From Roseobacter sp. (GTDB lineage Bacteria; Pseudomonadota; Alphaproteobacteria; Rhodobacterales; Rhodobacteraceae): a DNA stretch of 64,000 nucleotides. The notes below the pieces were generated by a model, which worked only from the letters and a program-made list of their open reading frames with translations, did no database searches and was not told the origin of the DNA. Location: positions 1-64,000 of the forward strand of contig JAGXGZ010000047.1 in NCBI GenBank assembly GCA_024636495.1. The letters are read 5' to 3'. Position 1 is the stretch's first letter, and every line of letters begins with the position of its first letter. The translations under genes and the position numbers were made by a program. Shown here in pieces: positions 42,983-50,880 of the stretch.

Positions 42983-43336
42983 CTATCGTGCCGAGCGCTC
43001 TGCCCGCTGCTTTTCGCCGTTGTGACAGGGCGCGCAGAGGCACTGAAGGTTCTGGGCATCCCAGAACAGTGCCGCGTCACCGCCGTGTCTGATCGTGTGG
43101 TCCGCAACAAGTTGCGATGTGTCTGACCGAACATCACCGCACATCTTGCAGGTGAAGCAGTCACGAACGAGGACTGACCAGCGAAGCCGTTGCCAGCGCG
43201 CCGTCTTGTACCAGCTGCGCCAAGACAGCCGCTGGTCACGTTCCCTGCTCTGATCGTTCCGCGTCTGTGGTGCGAGATAGCCAAGCTTCGGTGCGACACG
43301 GTGCAGGCCATCAGGTAACTGACGAAGCTTTCCCAT
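42983..43336 (-). CDS. HNH endonuclease (packaging-associated)
   Basis: The 117-residue protein has a zinc-type HNH fold: CKMCG, VADHTIRHGGDAALFWDAQN and CLCAPCHNGEKQR. HNH genes next to terminase are part of the packaging machine in many cos phages. The N-terminal 60 residues are basic (RERDQRLSWRSWYKTARWQR). Confidence 0.88.
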   Translation of the reverse strand: MGKLRQLPDGLHRVAPKLGYLAPQTRNDQSRERDQRLSWRSWYKTARWQRLRWSVLVRDCFTCKMCGDVRSDTSQLVADHTIRHGGDAALFWDAQNLQCLCAPCHNGEKQRAERSAR

Positions 43337-43417
43337 GCGAGACCCCCAAACGCAAAGCGCCCGGAGCGGGTTTACCGTCCGGGCGCAGAAGTGTTGTTGG
43401 CATGATGTCTAGGGGGG

Positions 43418-44125
43418 CTAACCCTGAGGCGCAATACCTTTCTTCCATGGCGTCATCGGTGGCATGCAGTCATCCACTGACCATCTTGACAGATTAGTGT
43501 GTATTTCAAATGTGATACGCAGTTCACTTAATGCAGACCACCACTGCAAATAATTACGCCGAGCCGCTGCTACCTGCCCACCATCAGGCCGATACACGAC
43601 AGGACAGACCTGCACATCGTGACGCCGAGGCCTCAGACCCGAGGAATCAATCTCAATGCCGAGGCTCATGGTCTTTGCCCTGCGACCATACGGATTGACG
43701 TGCCAGTCCTTCGGTTCACATCGTGGCTGCACCCCGACGAACGCGTCAGGCATCGCCCTCGCCCGCGCCAGCTCAGCGATCTGCACCGCCATGCGCCGGC
43801 CACCGCAACCCTCTGGCAACACAGCCACAGCAGCAGCGACCAGATCAGCATCAGGATCCGGCAGTGAATAGCCACCGCCATCGACCCGACAACCAAGCGC
43901 ACCACGCTGTGCCATCAGGTAAGCGTTCCCCACAGCGCCATATCCCATTGCCAGCGTGCCTTCATCTTCAAAGTCGATCGAGGCGCATTCATCCGCGAAT
44001 GCCCATTCCAGCAAAGACTGGATGCTGATCGGTCTGCGCATGCGCCCAAGGCCATCCTGTGACGTCTGCGCTGCCATTGTTTTGCCAACCCGTCGACCCG
44101 ATTGAAAAGCCCGGTGCACCATCAT
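43418..44125 (-). CDS. Phage protein of unknown function upstream of HNH
   Basis: The product has 235 residues from ATG 44125, which overlaps the upstream stop. It contains FADECASIDFEDEGTLAMGY, LPEGCGGRRMAVQIAELARA and a C-terminal LQWWSALSELRITFEI. It appears soluble. No motif identifies a role; the position between replication genes and terminase is typical for antitermination-like (Q-type) or endonuclease proteins, but the sequence does not show this. Confidence 0.6.
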   Translation of the reverse strand: MMVHRAFQSGRRVGKTMAAQTSQDGLGRMRRPISIQSLLEWAFADECASIDFEDEGTLAMGYGAVGNAYLMAQRGALGCRVDGGGYSLPDPDADLVAAAVAVLPEGCGGRRMAVQIAELARARAMPDAFVGVQPRCEPKDWHVNPYGRRAKTMSLGIEIDSSGLRPRRHDVQVCPVVYRPDGGQVAAARRNYLQWWSALSELRITFEIHTNLSRWSVDDCMPPMTPWKKGIAPQG

Positions 44126-44712
44126 GAAGCATCCTCCGTCACACCGGACTGGTTGCCAACCAACCCTTCCACATAGGCGACCTTGTCCTGATACCAATCA
44201 AGCCACTGCGCATCGTCATCAGGGATACTATGCCCGCGCGAGATGCGATCCTTTGCCAACTCGACACGCCGCCGCCAATCATCTGCCTTGTCAGCGACCA
44301 TCTTCTTATCCATCGGCTTGACCGGTGGTCGCTTGTGCTGCGTCCAAAACCAGTATTCAGCGACCAGCCGATCCCCGAGCAATGCCGCACCGCCCGCAGC
44401 AGACGCGAACCACCTCAGCAGCTGGGGCAGTTCATCCAATGGCCGGCGCTGAAAGCTTTCCGCCAAGCCAAGCACCGTGGCAGGCACAGGCCAGAAGCAT
44501 CTGGACGTGCCTTCACCCTTAGTCCGCAACGAAATGCGCAAGGCGACCAGCCCGTCATCCTTGAGATAGGCCAGATCATCCGCCAAGCGATCCAAGCGCG
44601 TCTTTGCATCCTCAACCGTCACGCCCTTGGAAAACCGAAACCCGTCAGCCTTCAACGGATTGATCAGCAGCCTGCGCACACGGTCCCGTTTGGTCTCTGT
44701 CGCCTCTTCCAT
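44122..44712 (-). CDS. Phage protein of unknown function
   Basis: The 196-residue soluble protein is rich in Arg/Lys/Asp and helical (RVRRLLINPLKADGFRFSKG, then a helical segment ending RRVELAKDRISRG). It overlaps the downstream gene by four bases. Upstream lies a 200-bp non-coding stretch with repeats. No family is recognised. Confidence 0.6.
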   Translation of the reverse strand: MEEATETKRDRVRRLLINPLKADGFRFSKGVTVEDAKTRLDRLADDLAYLKDDGLVALRISLRTKGEGTSRCFWPVPATVLGLAESFQRRPLDELPQLLRWFASAAGGAALLGDRLVAEYWFWTQHKRPPVKPMDKKMVADKADDWRRRVELAKDRISRGHSIPDDDAQWLDWYQDKVAYVEGLVGNQSGVTEDAS

Positions 44713-44779
44713 GCCGTTCCCCTTTTCTCAGCCTAATCCCCTGTCAGCACCCGCATCTCTGGCGGTGTGCTACGCCGTT

Positions 44780-44881
44780 TCTGTTCCGTGCTGTCTCTTT
44801 CGTTTCATTTCATTTCCTTTCCTTTACGCAGAACTGTTCCAATCTGTGCCAGTCTGTTCCGGAACTGTTCAGAACTGTTCC
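44780..44881. repeat. Iterated GAACTGTTC motif beside a polypyrimidine tract
   Basis: GAACTGTTC occurs at 44831-44839, 44862-44870 and 44872-44880, with TCTGTTCC variants at 44780-44787 and 44853-44860. Two copies are spaced ten bases apart, one helical turn. The nearly palindromic unit and the adjacent pyrimidine-rich tract (44790-44825) resemble iterons or a regulator-binding cluster in a non-coding gap next to putative replication genes. Confidence 0.55.
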
Positions 44882-44912
44882 GGTAACAAACGCCCCGATT
44901 TATCCAATCAAT

Positions 44913-45563
44913 TCAGACCCTGCGAACAGTGCGCCCCATCCAACCCTGTTCAGCCGCGTGCCGAAGCGCTCGTGTAATCGATGCTTCGAACTGTGGCATG
45001 CGCCGCTGACCGTGGTGGTTTTCCAGCAGCCAAGCATCCAGCCGCTCAATCAGAACCCGATCGGCACAGACGGCCTTATCACAGCCAACGTCGCGCATTG
45101 CTTCGGACAGACGCTGCTGGCGCTGATAGACCGCCTTGCCTTCACTACTGGCCTTGCGAACATCGCGGCGGTCCAGCGCATCGCGCACCACCTCAGTCAC
45201 GACAGGATGTACCAGTCGCACTTCGCCGTTGTCGCAAAGCGCCTGCGTCCAGTTGTGCAGCGGTGTGATCTTGCGCGCGCAAAGCTGACGCCAACGCTCG
45301 ATGGTGATGCCGAGCGCCTTTGCAAGCAACTCTTCCGATACTGGCAATGTGCCGACTGGCGTTTCGTCGTGCGCTTCGCAGAACAGCAGGAACCCGAACC
45401 AGCCAACCTCAGGCTCTGCCAGCTGACGGAATTGGCTCTTGCGCCAGCGCTTAAGGTTCCACTGGATGAAATAGTGACTGTCGAGCCGTTCGTCTGCCGA
45501 TACCGTGTGTTCAGGCAGCGCGCTTGAATCGACAAGCTGGAGTATTGGAAGCGGGCCGCTCAT
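44913..45563 (-). CDS. Putative phage replication protein
   Basis: The product has 216 residues from ATG 45563, which overlaps the upstream TGA. It contains YFIQWNLKRWRKSQFRQLAE, a pattern like the N-terminal winged-helix domain of DUF1376-type replication proteins, then LAKALGITIERWRQLCARKI, and ends in a helical basic region (ASITRALRHAAEQGWMGRTV). The role rests on this resemblance and on the repeats just downstream. It could instead be a regulator. Confidence 0.5.
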   Translation of the reverse strand: MSGPLPILQLVDSSALPEHTVSADERLDSHYFIQWNLKRWRKSQFRQLAEPEVGWFGFLLFCEAHDETPVGTLPVSEELLAKALGITIERWRQLCARKITPLHNWTQALCDNGEVRLVHPVVTEVVRDALDRRDVRKASSEGKAVYQRQQRLSEAMRDVGCDKAVCADRVLIERLDAWLLENHHGQRRMPQFEASITRALRHAAEQGWMGRTVRRV

Positions 45564-46477
45564 CAAGCACCGGCCCGCTGGCGCAGGATCCTCAGCAACC
45601 GCGACTGATGACCGATATCACCGACCTTTGTGTTTAGAGCCCGGAACCGCGAAACGATGTCGCCCACCTCGACCCCCAGCTCATCCGCCACCAGCGCAGC
45701 AGCTTTGCCAGTCGTCAGACCTGTCAGGATCTCGAAGTCCTTTTCGGCTGACCAGCCACCGGAATAATCCAAAGCATCCAGATGGGTGACAACGGCACGA
45801 TCATCAGCGCATAGCTTGGGCAGTTCCTGCGCAGGCTCTGGCAGAGGTGCAGGTTTGGGCATCGCTTTGGCTTCTAGCTTCACTGGCGCTGGCGTAGCGG
45901 CCACAGGGCGCGGCTTTTTCGCCCGCTCTACCTTGATCGCCTTGATCTTCATACCCACGGAGATCTTGCTCCGATTGACCATTTCAGCAATCTCATCACG
46001 GCTTTTCCCGGCATCCAGCGCCTTGGCAATGCACTCGATCTCATTTTCGGTGAACGGCCCAACCTTGTACTCACGCGGCCCCGCCTTCATCGCTTTAGCA
46101 CCACTGCGGGGTTTCTTGATCGGCTCGGCAGCCTTGCGACGCGCAAAGGGCGGCGCTGAAGGCAGATCGTCAGCCTCAGCGGGTGTTGTCTCAGGCAACG
46201 GTGCAGCATCAATCGCAGGCGCTGGTTCAACCGCCTGCGGTACCAGCGACTGCACCACCGGCAACACAAAGCTGACCGAGACGCGCGCACTGGCATCGAA
46301 CGTCACATCGGCATTGAGGCCAATGCGCTCAAGATCATCCTTAGCAGTGCGCAGGAAAATCAGGACATCATCGACCTGCTTCACCGCGCTTTCGAATTTG
46401 GCGAGATCGGCCTTGATGACTTCGAGAGAGGCACCGCCCTGCTCTCGCATTCCCTGAAGCTGTTCCAGAACGTTCAT
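45563..46477 (-). CDS. Phage protein with a GcrA/Myb-like DNA-binding segment
   Basis: The 304-residue protein has an N-terminal helical region, a Pro/Ala-rich linker (about 80-125), then GPFTENEIECIAKALDAGKS followed by a helix-turn-helix-like SRDEIAEMVNRSKISVGMKI. After a second Pro/Ala linker there is a C-terminal helical domain (FEILTGLTTGKAAALVADEL). The central part resembles GcrA- or Myb-type DNA-binding helices. It may link phage gene expression to the methyltransferase encoded just upstream, but this is inference. Confidence 0.55.
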   Translation of the reverse strand: MNVLEQLQGMREQGGASLEVIKADLAKFESAVKQVDDVLIFLRTAKDDLERIGLNADVTFDASARVSVSFVLPVVQSLVPQAVEPAPAIDAAPLPETTPAEADDLPSAPPFARRKAAEPIKKPRSGAKAMKAGPREYKVGPFTENEIECIAKALDAGKSRDEIAEMVNRSKISVGMKIKAIKVERAKKPRPVAATPAPVKLEAKAMPKPAPLPEPAQELPKLCADDRAVVTHLDALDYSGGWSAEKDFEILTGLTTGKAAALVADELGVEVGDIVSRFRALNTKVGDIGHQSRLLRILRQRAGA

Positions 46478-47202
46478 AGCACTTGCTCCTCTTGCAGTTT
46501 ATGGGCATCGACCGCCGCACGCACCCGCGCGCAGGCAGTCTCAAAATGCTTTGGTGATTTCTCGATACCGATCGCGCCCCGGCCCGCCTGGACGGCAGCG
46601 ACCAGTGTGGTGCCCGACCCCATGAAAGGATCAAGGACCAGCTGACCGGGCAGCGATGAGTTTTCGATGTAGAGCTGCATCAGCGCAACCGGCTTTTGCG
46701 TGTTGTGGACCGCGTCAGCGGGGCGATGCCCGCGCCAAACACGCTTGCTGCCACCGTTGTTGATATCGACCGCACGGCCCTTCCAGAGGTACAACGTGAA
46801 TTCGCTGTCCTTCATGTAATACCGCGTTCGGTTCGGCACGATCTTGTCCCAAACCAGCAGGCTGTGAAACTTGAACCCCGCACCGATAAACCCGCTATGA
46901 GCGGCAAACAGATTGCTGTCATCAGACATCACATAGGCATCGGCATTTGGTTTCAGAGACCGAAAGATAGGCCCGCCAATTTCAGACCATGCAACAACAT
47001 CCATCAGCAGCCCTGAATTGTCGTAATTCTCGGCTGACAGCTTGCCGCCCAATGCCCCCGGACATGAACCGCCCGAAGACAGTTTATAGGGAACATCCGT
47101 CACACACAGATCGGCTTGCAGGCGCAGCTCAGGCAAAACCGCCCGCGCATCGCCCTGAATCAACCTGCACCCGCCGATGGTGATATCGCGCTCGATGGTC
47201 AT
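46474..47202 (-). CDS. Phage DNA methyltransferase, beta-class (N4/N6) with DVPY motif
   Basis: The 242-residue enzyme has motif IV as DVPY (residues 36-39) in place of DPPY, followed by the SAM motif DPFMGSGTT (191-199), the order of beta-class amino-methyltransferases. Other conserved parts are HNTQKPVALMQLYIENSS and AIGIEKSPKHFE. It has no restriction partner, so it is an orphan modifier, probably protecting phage DNA or affecting regulation. It overlaps both neighbours. Confidence 0.85.
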   Translation of the reverse strand: MTIERDITIGGCRLIQGDARAVLPELRLQADLCVTDVPYKLSSGGSCPGALGGKLSAENYDNSGLLMDVVAWSEIGGPIFRSLKPNADAYVMSDDSNLFAAHSGFIGAGFKFHSLLVWDKIVPNRTRYYMKDSEFTLYLWKGRAVDINNGGSKRVWRGHRPADAVHNTQKPVALMQLYIENSSLPGQLVLDPFMGSGTTLVAAVQAGRGAIGIEKSPKHFETACARVRAAVDAHKLQEEQVL

Positions 47203-47696
47203 CAGCTACGCCCCGCCTTTGCAGCGGCCTGCGCTGACAATCGCATCGCAGCAGACAAAATACGCTGACGGCCCTCTTTTGATTTATACCGCAGCGCATG
47301 CGAGATAAATCCTGGCTTAAAGCCAAGCGCGCGATCTGCCTCGCGCATGGAGACAAAAAACATCCCACCGATCTCGAAAGGCTTGGCGTTGTTCAAAACA
47401 CGCCTTGGGGCCGTGCCGAAGCGATCCTCGCACCCCCGAGATATCGACGTATAAATGGCAGATTTTGTTACTTTGAAATGCTTGGCAGCCGCCGCCGCAC
47501 TTGGAAAGTCCTTACCACCAATACGCACAGGCATCGGCTCAACACCACCATGGCCTGTTCCGACCCGATGCAAAGTGCCATTTCGTACCGCGTGCCTCAC
47601 CGTCTCGGGGCTGACCCCATGGGCAGCCCCAGCCGACCGCAAATCCGCATATTTAACACCACGAATTTCGATGGTGATGTCGCGCTTTATTGGCAT
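47202..47696 (-). CDS. DNA-binding protein with NUMOD-like repeats
   Basis: The 164-residue protein has two or three repeats of a small helix-turn-helix unit: YADLRSAGAAHGVSPETVRH, then FPSAAAAAKHFKVTKSAIYT, then FVSMREADRALGFKPGFISH. This resembles NUMOD1-type DNA-binding modules of intron and phage endonucleases, but no nuclease domain is attached. ATG 47696 overlaps the upstream stop. Confidence 0.6.
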   Translation of the reverse strand: MPIKRDITIEIRGVKYADLRSAGAAHGVSPETVRHAVRNGTLHRVGTGHGGVEPMPVRIGGKDFPSAAAAAKHFKVTKSAIYTSISRGCEDRFGTAPRRVLNNAKPFEIGGMFFVSMREADRALGFKPGFISHALRYKSKEGRQRILSAAMRLSAQAAAKAGRS

Positions 47697-48172
47697 CAAC
47701 GCATCTCACCACAACCGCGACCGACCTCGCCGGGCTTGTCCGCGCCCACAAAATCCTTCCAGTGACGCCAACCCTGATGGCACAGGAAACCCCACTGGCG
47801 AACGCGCGGTCCTGTAATAAAAACGGTAAGCGCCGGCGCATCCCGAACCATCAGCCGATGGGCAAATTTTGCATCCCGGTAGACCCACTGCATCGGCTCA
47901 ATCACTCGCAAATGCCGTTCCTGCGAGCCCGCTTGATACTCCTCAAGCAAGCCCGCCTCGACCATCAGCGACAAGCTGGCCCACGGGTGATCATGCAGTG
48001 GGCGGTCATCATCATCCCGCAAAACGCGATGCACATAGACGTTGAAAATGCGATTGCGCGGAATCCAGAACCAGCGAAGCATGTACGGATCATCAGACGA
48101 ACCGATAATGAAGTCGGGTGCGCGGCGTTTCGTAAGCGCAACAGCGCGCTTTGCAATGAGGCGGGAGATCAT
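47696..48172 (-). CDS. Cupin-fold-like phage protein
   Basis: The 158-residue protein has a cupin-like pattern: HDHPWASLSLMVEAGLLEEY (two His and a Glu in the first half) and YRDAKFAHRLMVRDAPALTV (a third His). ATG 48172 overlaps the upstream stop. Small cupin proteins of this type occur in many proteobacterial phages, with no known function. Confidence 0.6.
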   Translation of the reverse strand: MISRLIAKRAVALTKRRAPDFIIGSSDDPYMLRWFWIPRNRIFNVYVHRVLRDDDDRPLHDHPWASLSLMVEAGLLEEYQAGSQERHLRVIEPMQWVYRDAKFAHRLMVRDAPALTVFITGPRVRQWGFLCHQGWRHWKDFVGADKPGEVGRGCGEMR

Positions 48173-48447
48173 CGGATTGCACCCGTCATTAGAGCCATCG
48201 CTTCGCGATTGCTGTACCCGTCCAATGCATTGTCGGCGCTTGCAGCGTATGAATTTCCACCAGCCCCGCGATAATGCGCCTTTGTCGTGCGCAGCCGCCC
48301 GCCCCAATTCTTCAACTTGATCACAGCCCGCACGGTGGCAACCGGTTCATCCACCGCCTCGGCAACCTCCGCCAGGGTGCAATCCCATGCCAGCGGCTTG
48401 CAGAGCTGCCATATACGAAAGGCTATTGCGTGGCCGCGTGGGGTCAT
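48169..48447 (-). CDS. Small winged-helix-like phage protein
   Basis: The 92-residue protein has a possible helix-turn-helix (CTLAEVAEAVDEPVATVRAV) followed by a basic wing (KNWGGRLRTTKAHYRG). It overlaps its neighbours by four bases on each side (ATGA-type). A regulatory or replication role is likely but not specific. Confidence 0.6.
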   Translation of the reverse strand: MTPRGHAIAFRIWQLCKPLAWDCTLAEVAEAVDEPVATVRAVIKLKNWGGRLRTTKAHYRGAGGNSYAASADNALDGYSNREAMALMTGAIR

Positions 48448-48581
48448 CTGTCATCCCCCTGAGAGTTTGCAGAAAGTTTTCCAAGCCGACGGGCAGCCGA
48501 AGCTGCCCACCAGTCGCCAACCGCACCAAGGTGGTTAGCAACGATGATTTCCTTGATGATGACCCAGCGAACAAACCGCAT
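48444..48581 (-). CDS. 45-residue phage ORF
   Basis: The ATG at 48581 follows AGAGGTCG and overlaps the upstream TAA; the stop overlaps the next ATG. The product begins MRFVRWVIIKEIIVANHLG. It is amphipathic and helical with no family. Tight stop-start overlaps on both sides support its reality. Confidence 0.55.
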   Translation of the reverse strand: MRFVRWVIIKEIIVANHLGAVGDWWAASAARRLGKLSANSQGDDR

Positions 48582-48841
48582 TACGCGACCTCTTTCAGTT
48601 GCACCGTGGCCTGTTTGGGAAACTGCGCATAGGCATAGCCCACGGCAAACCCCGACGGCGCGTGACTGCCGACCCACCACTTCTTGGCGGTCGATCCGTC
48701 CACCCCGAACACCATGGCGGCCTCTTCCGGGCTTTCAAAGTTTGCGCGGATGAAATCCGACCACCGCGCCGCGAATTGCTGGCGATAGGTCAGAACCTTG
48801 TGACGCTGGGAAAACTTTCCTGAAAACTTTAATGCAGACAT
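48581..48841 (-). CDS. Small HTH phage regulator (CII/replication type)
   Basis: The 86-residue protein contains FESPEEAAMVFGVDGSTAKK, a helix-turn-helix-like stretch. It is the second gene after Cro and in the position of lambda cII/O. ATG 48841 is preferred over the longer frame to 48925, which would read through the cro-cII gap. Confidence 0.55.
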   Translation of the reverse strand: MSALKFSGKFSQRHKVLTYRQQFAARWSDFIRANFESPEEAAMVFGVDGSTAKKWWVGSHAPSGFAVGYAYAQFPKQATVQLKEVA

Positions 48842-48921
48842 ACCTGTACTCCGATCACATGTTGGGAACTGTGAAGTGCAAACATTTTGAACATTGGGAA
48901 GGTGACGAGGGGATGCAGCGG

Positions 48922-49128
48922 TCATGCTGCGTCCTCTTGATTTTCTGGAATGGGATGCGCGGCCATGTAGCTGCGCACTTTATCCGTGGTCCGATGGGTT
49001 GCGGTCCCGCCCGCTTCCCATTTTGCCCAGGTCGATCCGTTCCCCGCGTCTGCACGCTGGATGATCGTGGTGGGGAGAACACCTATCGCAGCCGCATAGG
49101 CCCGAACTTCTGCCATGAATTGTTCCAT
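48922..49128 (-). CDS. Cro-like small DNA-binding protein
   Basis: The 68-residue protein is divergent from the CI-like gene, with an 86-base operator region between them. AAAIGVLPTTIIQRADAGNG and STWAKWEAGGTATHRTTDKV form a helix-turn-helix-like layout in which the basic, polar second helix fits an XRE fold. It is the first gene of the minus-strand early operon. Confidence 0.65.
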   Translation of the reverse strand: MEQFMAEVRAYAAAIGVLPTTIIQRADAGNGSTWAKWEAGGTATHRTTDKVRSYMAAHPIPENQEDAA

Positions 49129-49139
49129 AGGGTCCGATG

Positions 49140-49180
49140 TAGGTATTTAGTTCTACCTAAGTCAAGAACTTTGTACCTAT
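49140..49180. promoter_or_regulatory. Operator pair between cI and cro
   Basis: TAGGTATTTAGTTCTA at 49140-49155 (with a TACCTA dyad arm to 49159) and, on the other strand, ATAGGTACAAAGTTCTT at 49164-49180. Both match the two sites at 50541 and 50569. Their position between divergent regulator genes makes them the probable CI/Cro operators. Confidence 0.75.
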
Positions 49181-49214
49181 GGAGAGAGATTCCTATTGTC
49201 GGCATAAATAAGGA

Positions 49215-49577
49215 ATGAATGATCTTGGCATCACTGACCCATTCTTGAAACGTTTGCGGCGCCGGATCGACGAAGATCCGACGTTGACCGAGGCTGGATT
49301 AGCTAAAAAAGCTGGGCTTTCGGATAGCGCAATCCGCCAATATTTCTCAAAACCCAACAGAACGCCAAGGGTTGAAAATGCACGCAAGATCTGCGCCGCA
49401 CTTGGCACGACTCTCGAAGAGTTCATGTCCGAGGCTCAAACCCCAGAAGAAAAAGAGATTGTTCGCCTAACACTTGCGCTACCCGATCACTTGCGCCGCC
49501 AGCTTCTAAGCTATGCAAAAGGGCTTGTTGATGCGTCGGAGAGCGTGTCTCGACCAGATGATGCAACAGATCAATGA
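49215..49577 (+). CDS. CI-like phage repressor (XRE family)
   Basis: The 120-residue protein has an N-terminal helix-turn-helix (LTEAGLAKKAGLSDSAIRQY, then LGTTLEEFMSEA) and a short helical C-terminus. There is no LexA-type protease domain, so induction would not occur by RecA-stimulated self-cleavage; another signal or an antirepressor would be needed. It is the only plus-strand gene at the switch, facing away from Cro. Confidence 0.8.
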   Translation: MNDLGITDPFLKRLRRRIDEDPTLTEAGLAKKAGLSDSAIRQYFSKPNRTPRVENARKICAALGTTLEEFMSEAQTPEEKEIVRLTLALPDHLRRQLLSYAKGLVDASESVSRPDDATDQ

Positions 49578-49660
49578 TTTCCTTGTCCAGCATAATCCAC
49601 CCCTCACCTTAGAGAACAAAACCGGAACAAAACCGCAATACAACTGAAAGTAGGATTATT

Positions 49661-49852
49661 ATGTCAGATAATGACAAGTCGAAACGTAATTTACCCCCAT
49701 CGCCCAAGTACGAGCAGCGCAGCGCGCAACCGATGCGCGTATCGCCCATTCAATCACCGCAACGCATCGTCACCGGCGGCCAACAGCCTTTGCGAGACGT
49801 GCAGACAGGTCAGACCACTTCCCCGAAACCCAAAAAGCCGAAGGAAGATTAG
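49661..49852 (+). CDS. Small Pro/Gln/Lys-rich ORF
   Basis: The 63-residue hydrophilic product (MSDNDKSKRNLPPSPKYEQR) has no predicted fold. GTAGGA lies seven bases before ATG 49661. Its 3' end overlaps the convergent membrane-protein gene by 83 bases, which lowers confidence. It may be a disordered regulator expressed with the repressor. Confidence 0.4.
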   Translation: MSDNDKSKRNLPPSPKYEQRSAQPMRVSPIQSPQRIVTGGQQPLRDVQTGQTTSPKPKKPKED

Positions 49853-50462
49853 GATCGACGCGCACTTCGATCCGCTTGATTTCTTCTTTTGAAATATAGG
49901 TCACGAGCAAACCGTATTCCGCTGAAAAAATATCCGTTCGCACCAGTTCCTTACCGGTAGGCGATACCTCATCCGTAACTGCCATTAGAACATCACCTGA
50001 AGGGCCTAGTGAAAGCTTTGACATCGAAGGCTTGCTGATTTCAGGGGCCAAGTCTGGGTCAAGATGGAGTTCGCGCCCGTCTTTTAGGTAGACCCTCACT
50101 TCCGTGGCCTCGTGATCATCCATCGCTGCACAAAGTGTGTCCCACGCCGAGGCTTGGCCATCTTCCTTGTGCACGCCTAGTGCCTTCATGGCCCCGTACC
50201 ACCAGCCCCTGTAGACGCTGCGCCAGCCGACCCCGAGAACAAGAGGCACCATTACAGCCGCGCCGAATTGGACCGCCAATCCCCACCCGCCCGCCAGCTC
50301 AAAAAACATCAGCGATATACCGCTGAATATCCCCGTGATTATGATAGCATCCTGCGCCCGGTGATTGTGCCGCAACCCGGCATAGGAAGCAGCATAGGCA
50401 GCGAAGCCCGCTGCAATCGAGATCTGAATTTGTAGCGGCAGTGCAAGTAGATCTGGTGACAT
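49770..50462 (-). CDS. DUF6338-like membrane protein in the lysogeny region
   Basis: The 230-residue protein has three N-terminal hydrophobic helices (about 5-25, 38-58 and 62-85), then a cytoplasmic domain with EVRVYLKDGRELHLDPDL and TDIFSAEYGLLVTYISKEEI, resembling the DUF6338 family. It lies between cI and the second operator, on the opposite strand to both, where lysogenic conversion or superinfection-exclusion genes are often found. Expression in the lysogen is likely. The function is unknown. Confidence 0.65.
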   Translation of the reverse strand: MSPDLLALPLQIQISIAAGFAAYAASYAGLRHNHRAQDAIIITGIFSGISLMFFELAGGWGLAVQFGAAVMVPLVLGVGWRSVYRGWWYGAMKALGVHKEDGQASAWDTLCAAMDDHEATEVRVYLKDGRELHLDPDLAPEISKPSMSKLSLGPSGDVLMAVTDEVSPTGKELVRTDIFSAEYGLLVTYISKEEIKRIEVRVDPNLPSAFWVSGKWSDLSARLAKAVGRR

Positions 50463-50540
50463 TGGGTATCCTTTGAGATCAGCCTAGCCGACAATTATGG
50501 CGAGGACAGCCCCACGGATAACACAATCGACACAATGCAA

Positions 50541-50610
50541 ATAGGTATTAAGTTCTATTTTAGTTGACATAGGTATTTTGTTCTAATACCGATAGCCTCA
50601 CCTAAAGGAG
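50541..50610 (+). promoter_or_regulatory. Operator-controlled early promoter
   Basis: ATAGGTATTAAGTTCTA (50541-50557) and ATAGGTATTTTGTTCTA (50569-50585) flank a TTGACA -35 box at 50564-50569; a -10 box is not clear (TAATAC follows at a short spacing). A perfect AAGGAGG at 50604-50610 precedes ATG 50617. The repressor should silence this promoter in the lysogen. Confidence 0.75.
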
Positions 50611-50616
50611 GCTGAC

Positions 50617-50880
50617 ATGCAAACACCCATCGACAAAGCAAAACACGTCGTCACCCACCCGCAGCACTTCGCGCGGGTTCCTGCGGTGCTGGCGATCAAC
50701 TGGGAACGGCTTAAGAACGCACGCGGCCAGACGGTCGATTACAATCGTATCGGCCCACCCGCCTACGTGATCGGCCCCGAATGCCCCGGCATCGCCGCCG
50801 CCCGCATGTCTCGCATCCCCGCCAAAGTCCGCGAGATCGCCAGAGCAAAGGGCTATGACATGCCGCCGAGTGCCGCATGA
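50617..50880 (+). CDS. Early phage protein, unknown
   Basis: The 87-residue basic protein is the first gene after the operator-controlled promoter and has the strongest ribosome binding site in the prophage. It contains VPAVLAINWERLKNARGQTV and ends in a helical basic stretch (IPAKVREIARAKGYDMPPSA). No family is known. Strong, immediate-early expression fits a host-takeover or anti-defence factor, but nothing in the sequence proves it. Confidence 0.6.
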   Translation: MQTPIDKAKHVVTHPQHFARVPAVLAINWERLKNARGQTVDYNRIGPPAYVIGPECPGIAAARMSRIPAKVREIARAKGYDMPPSAA

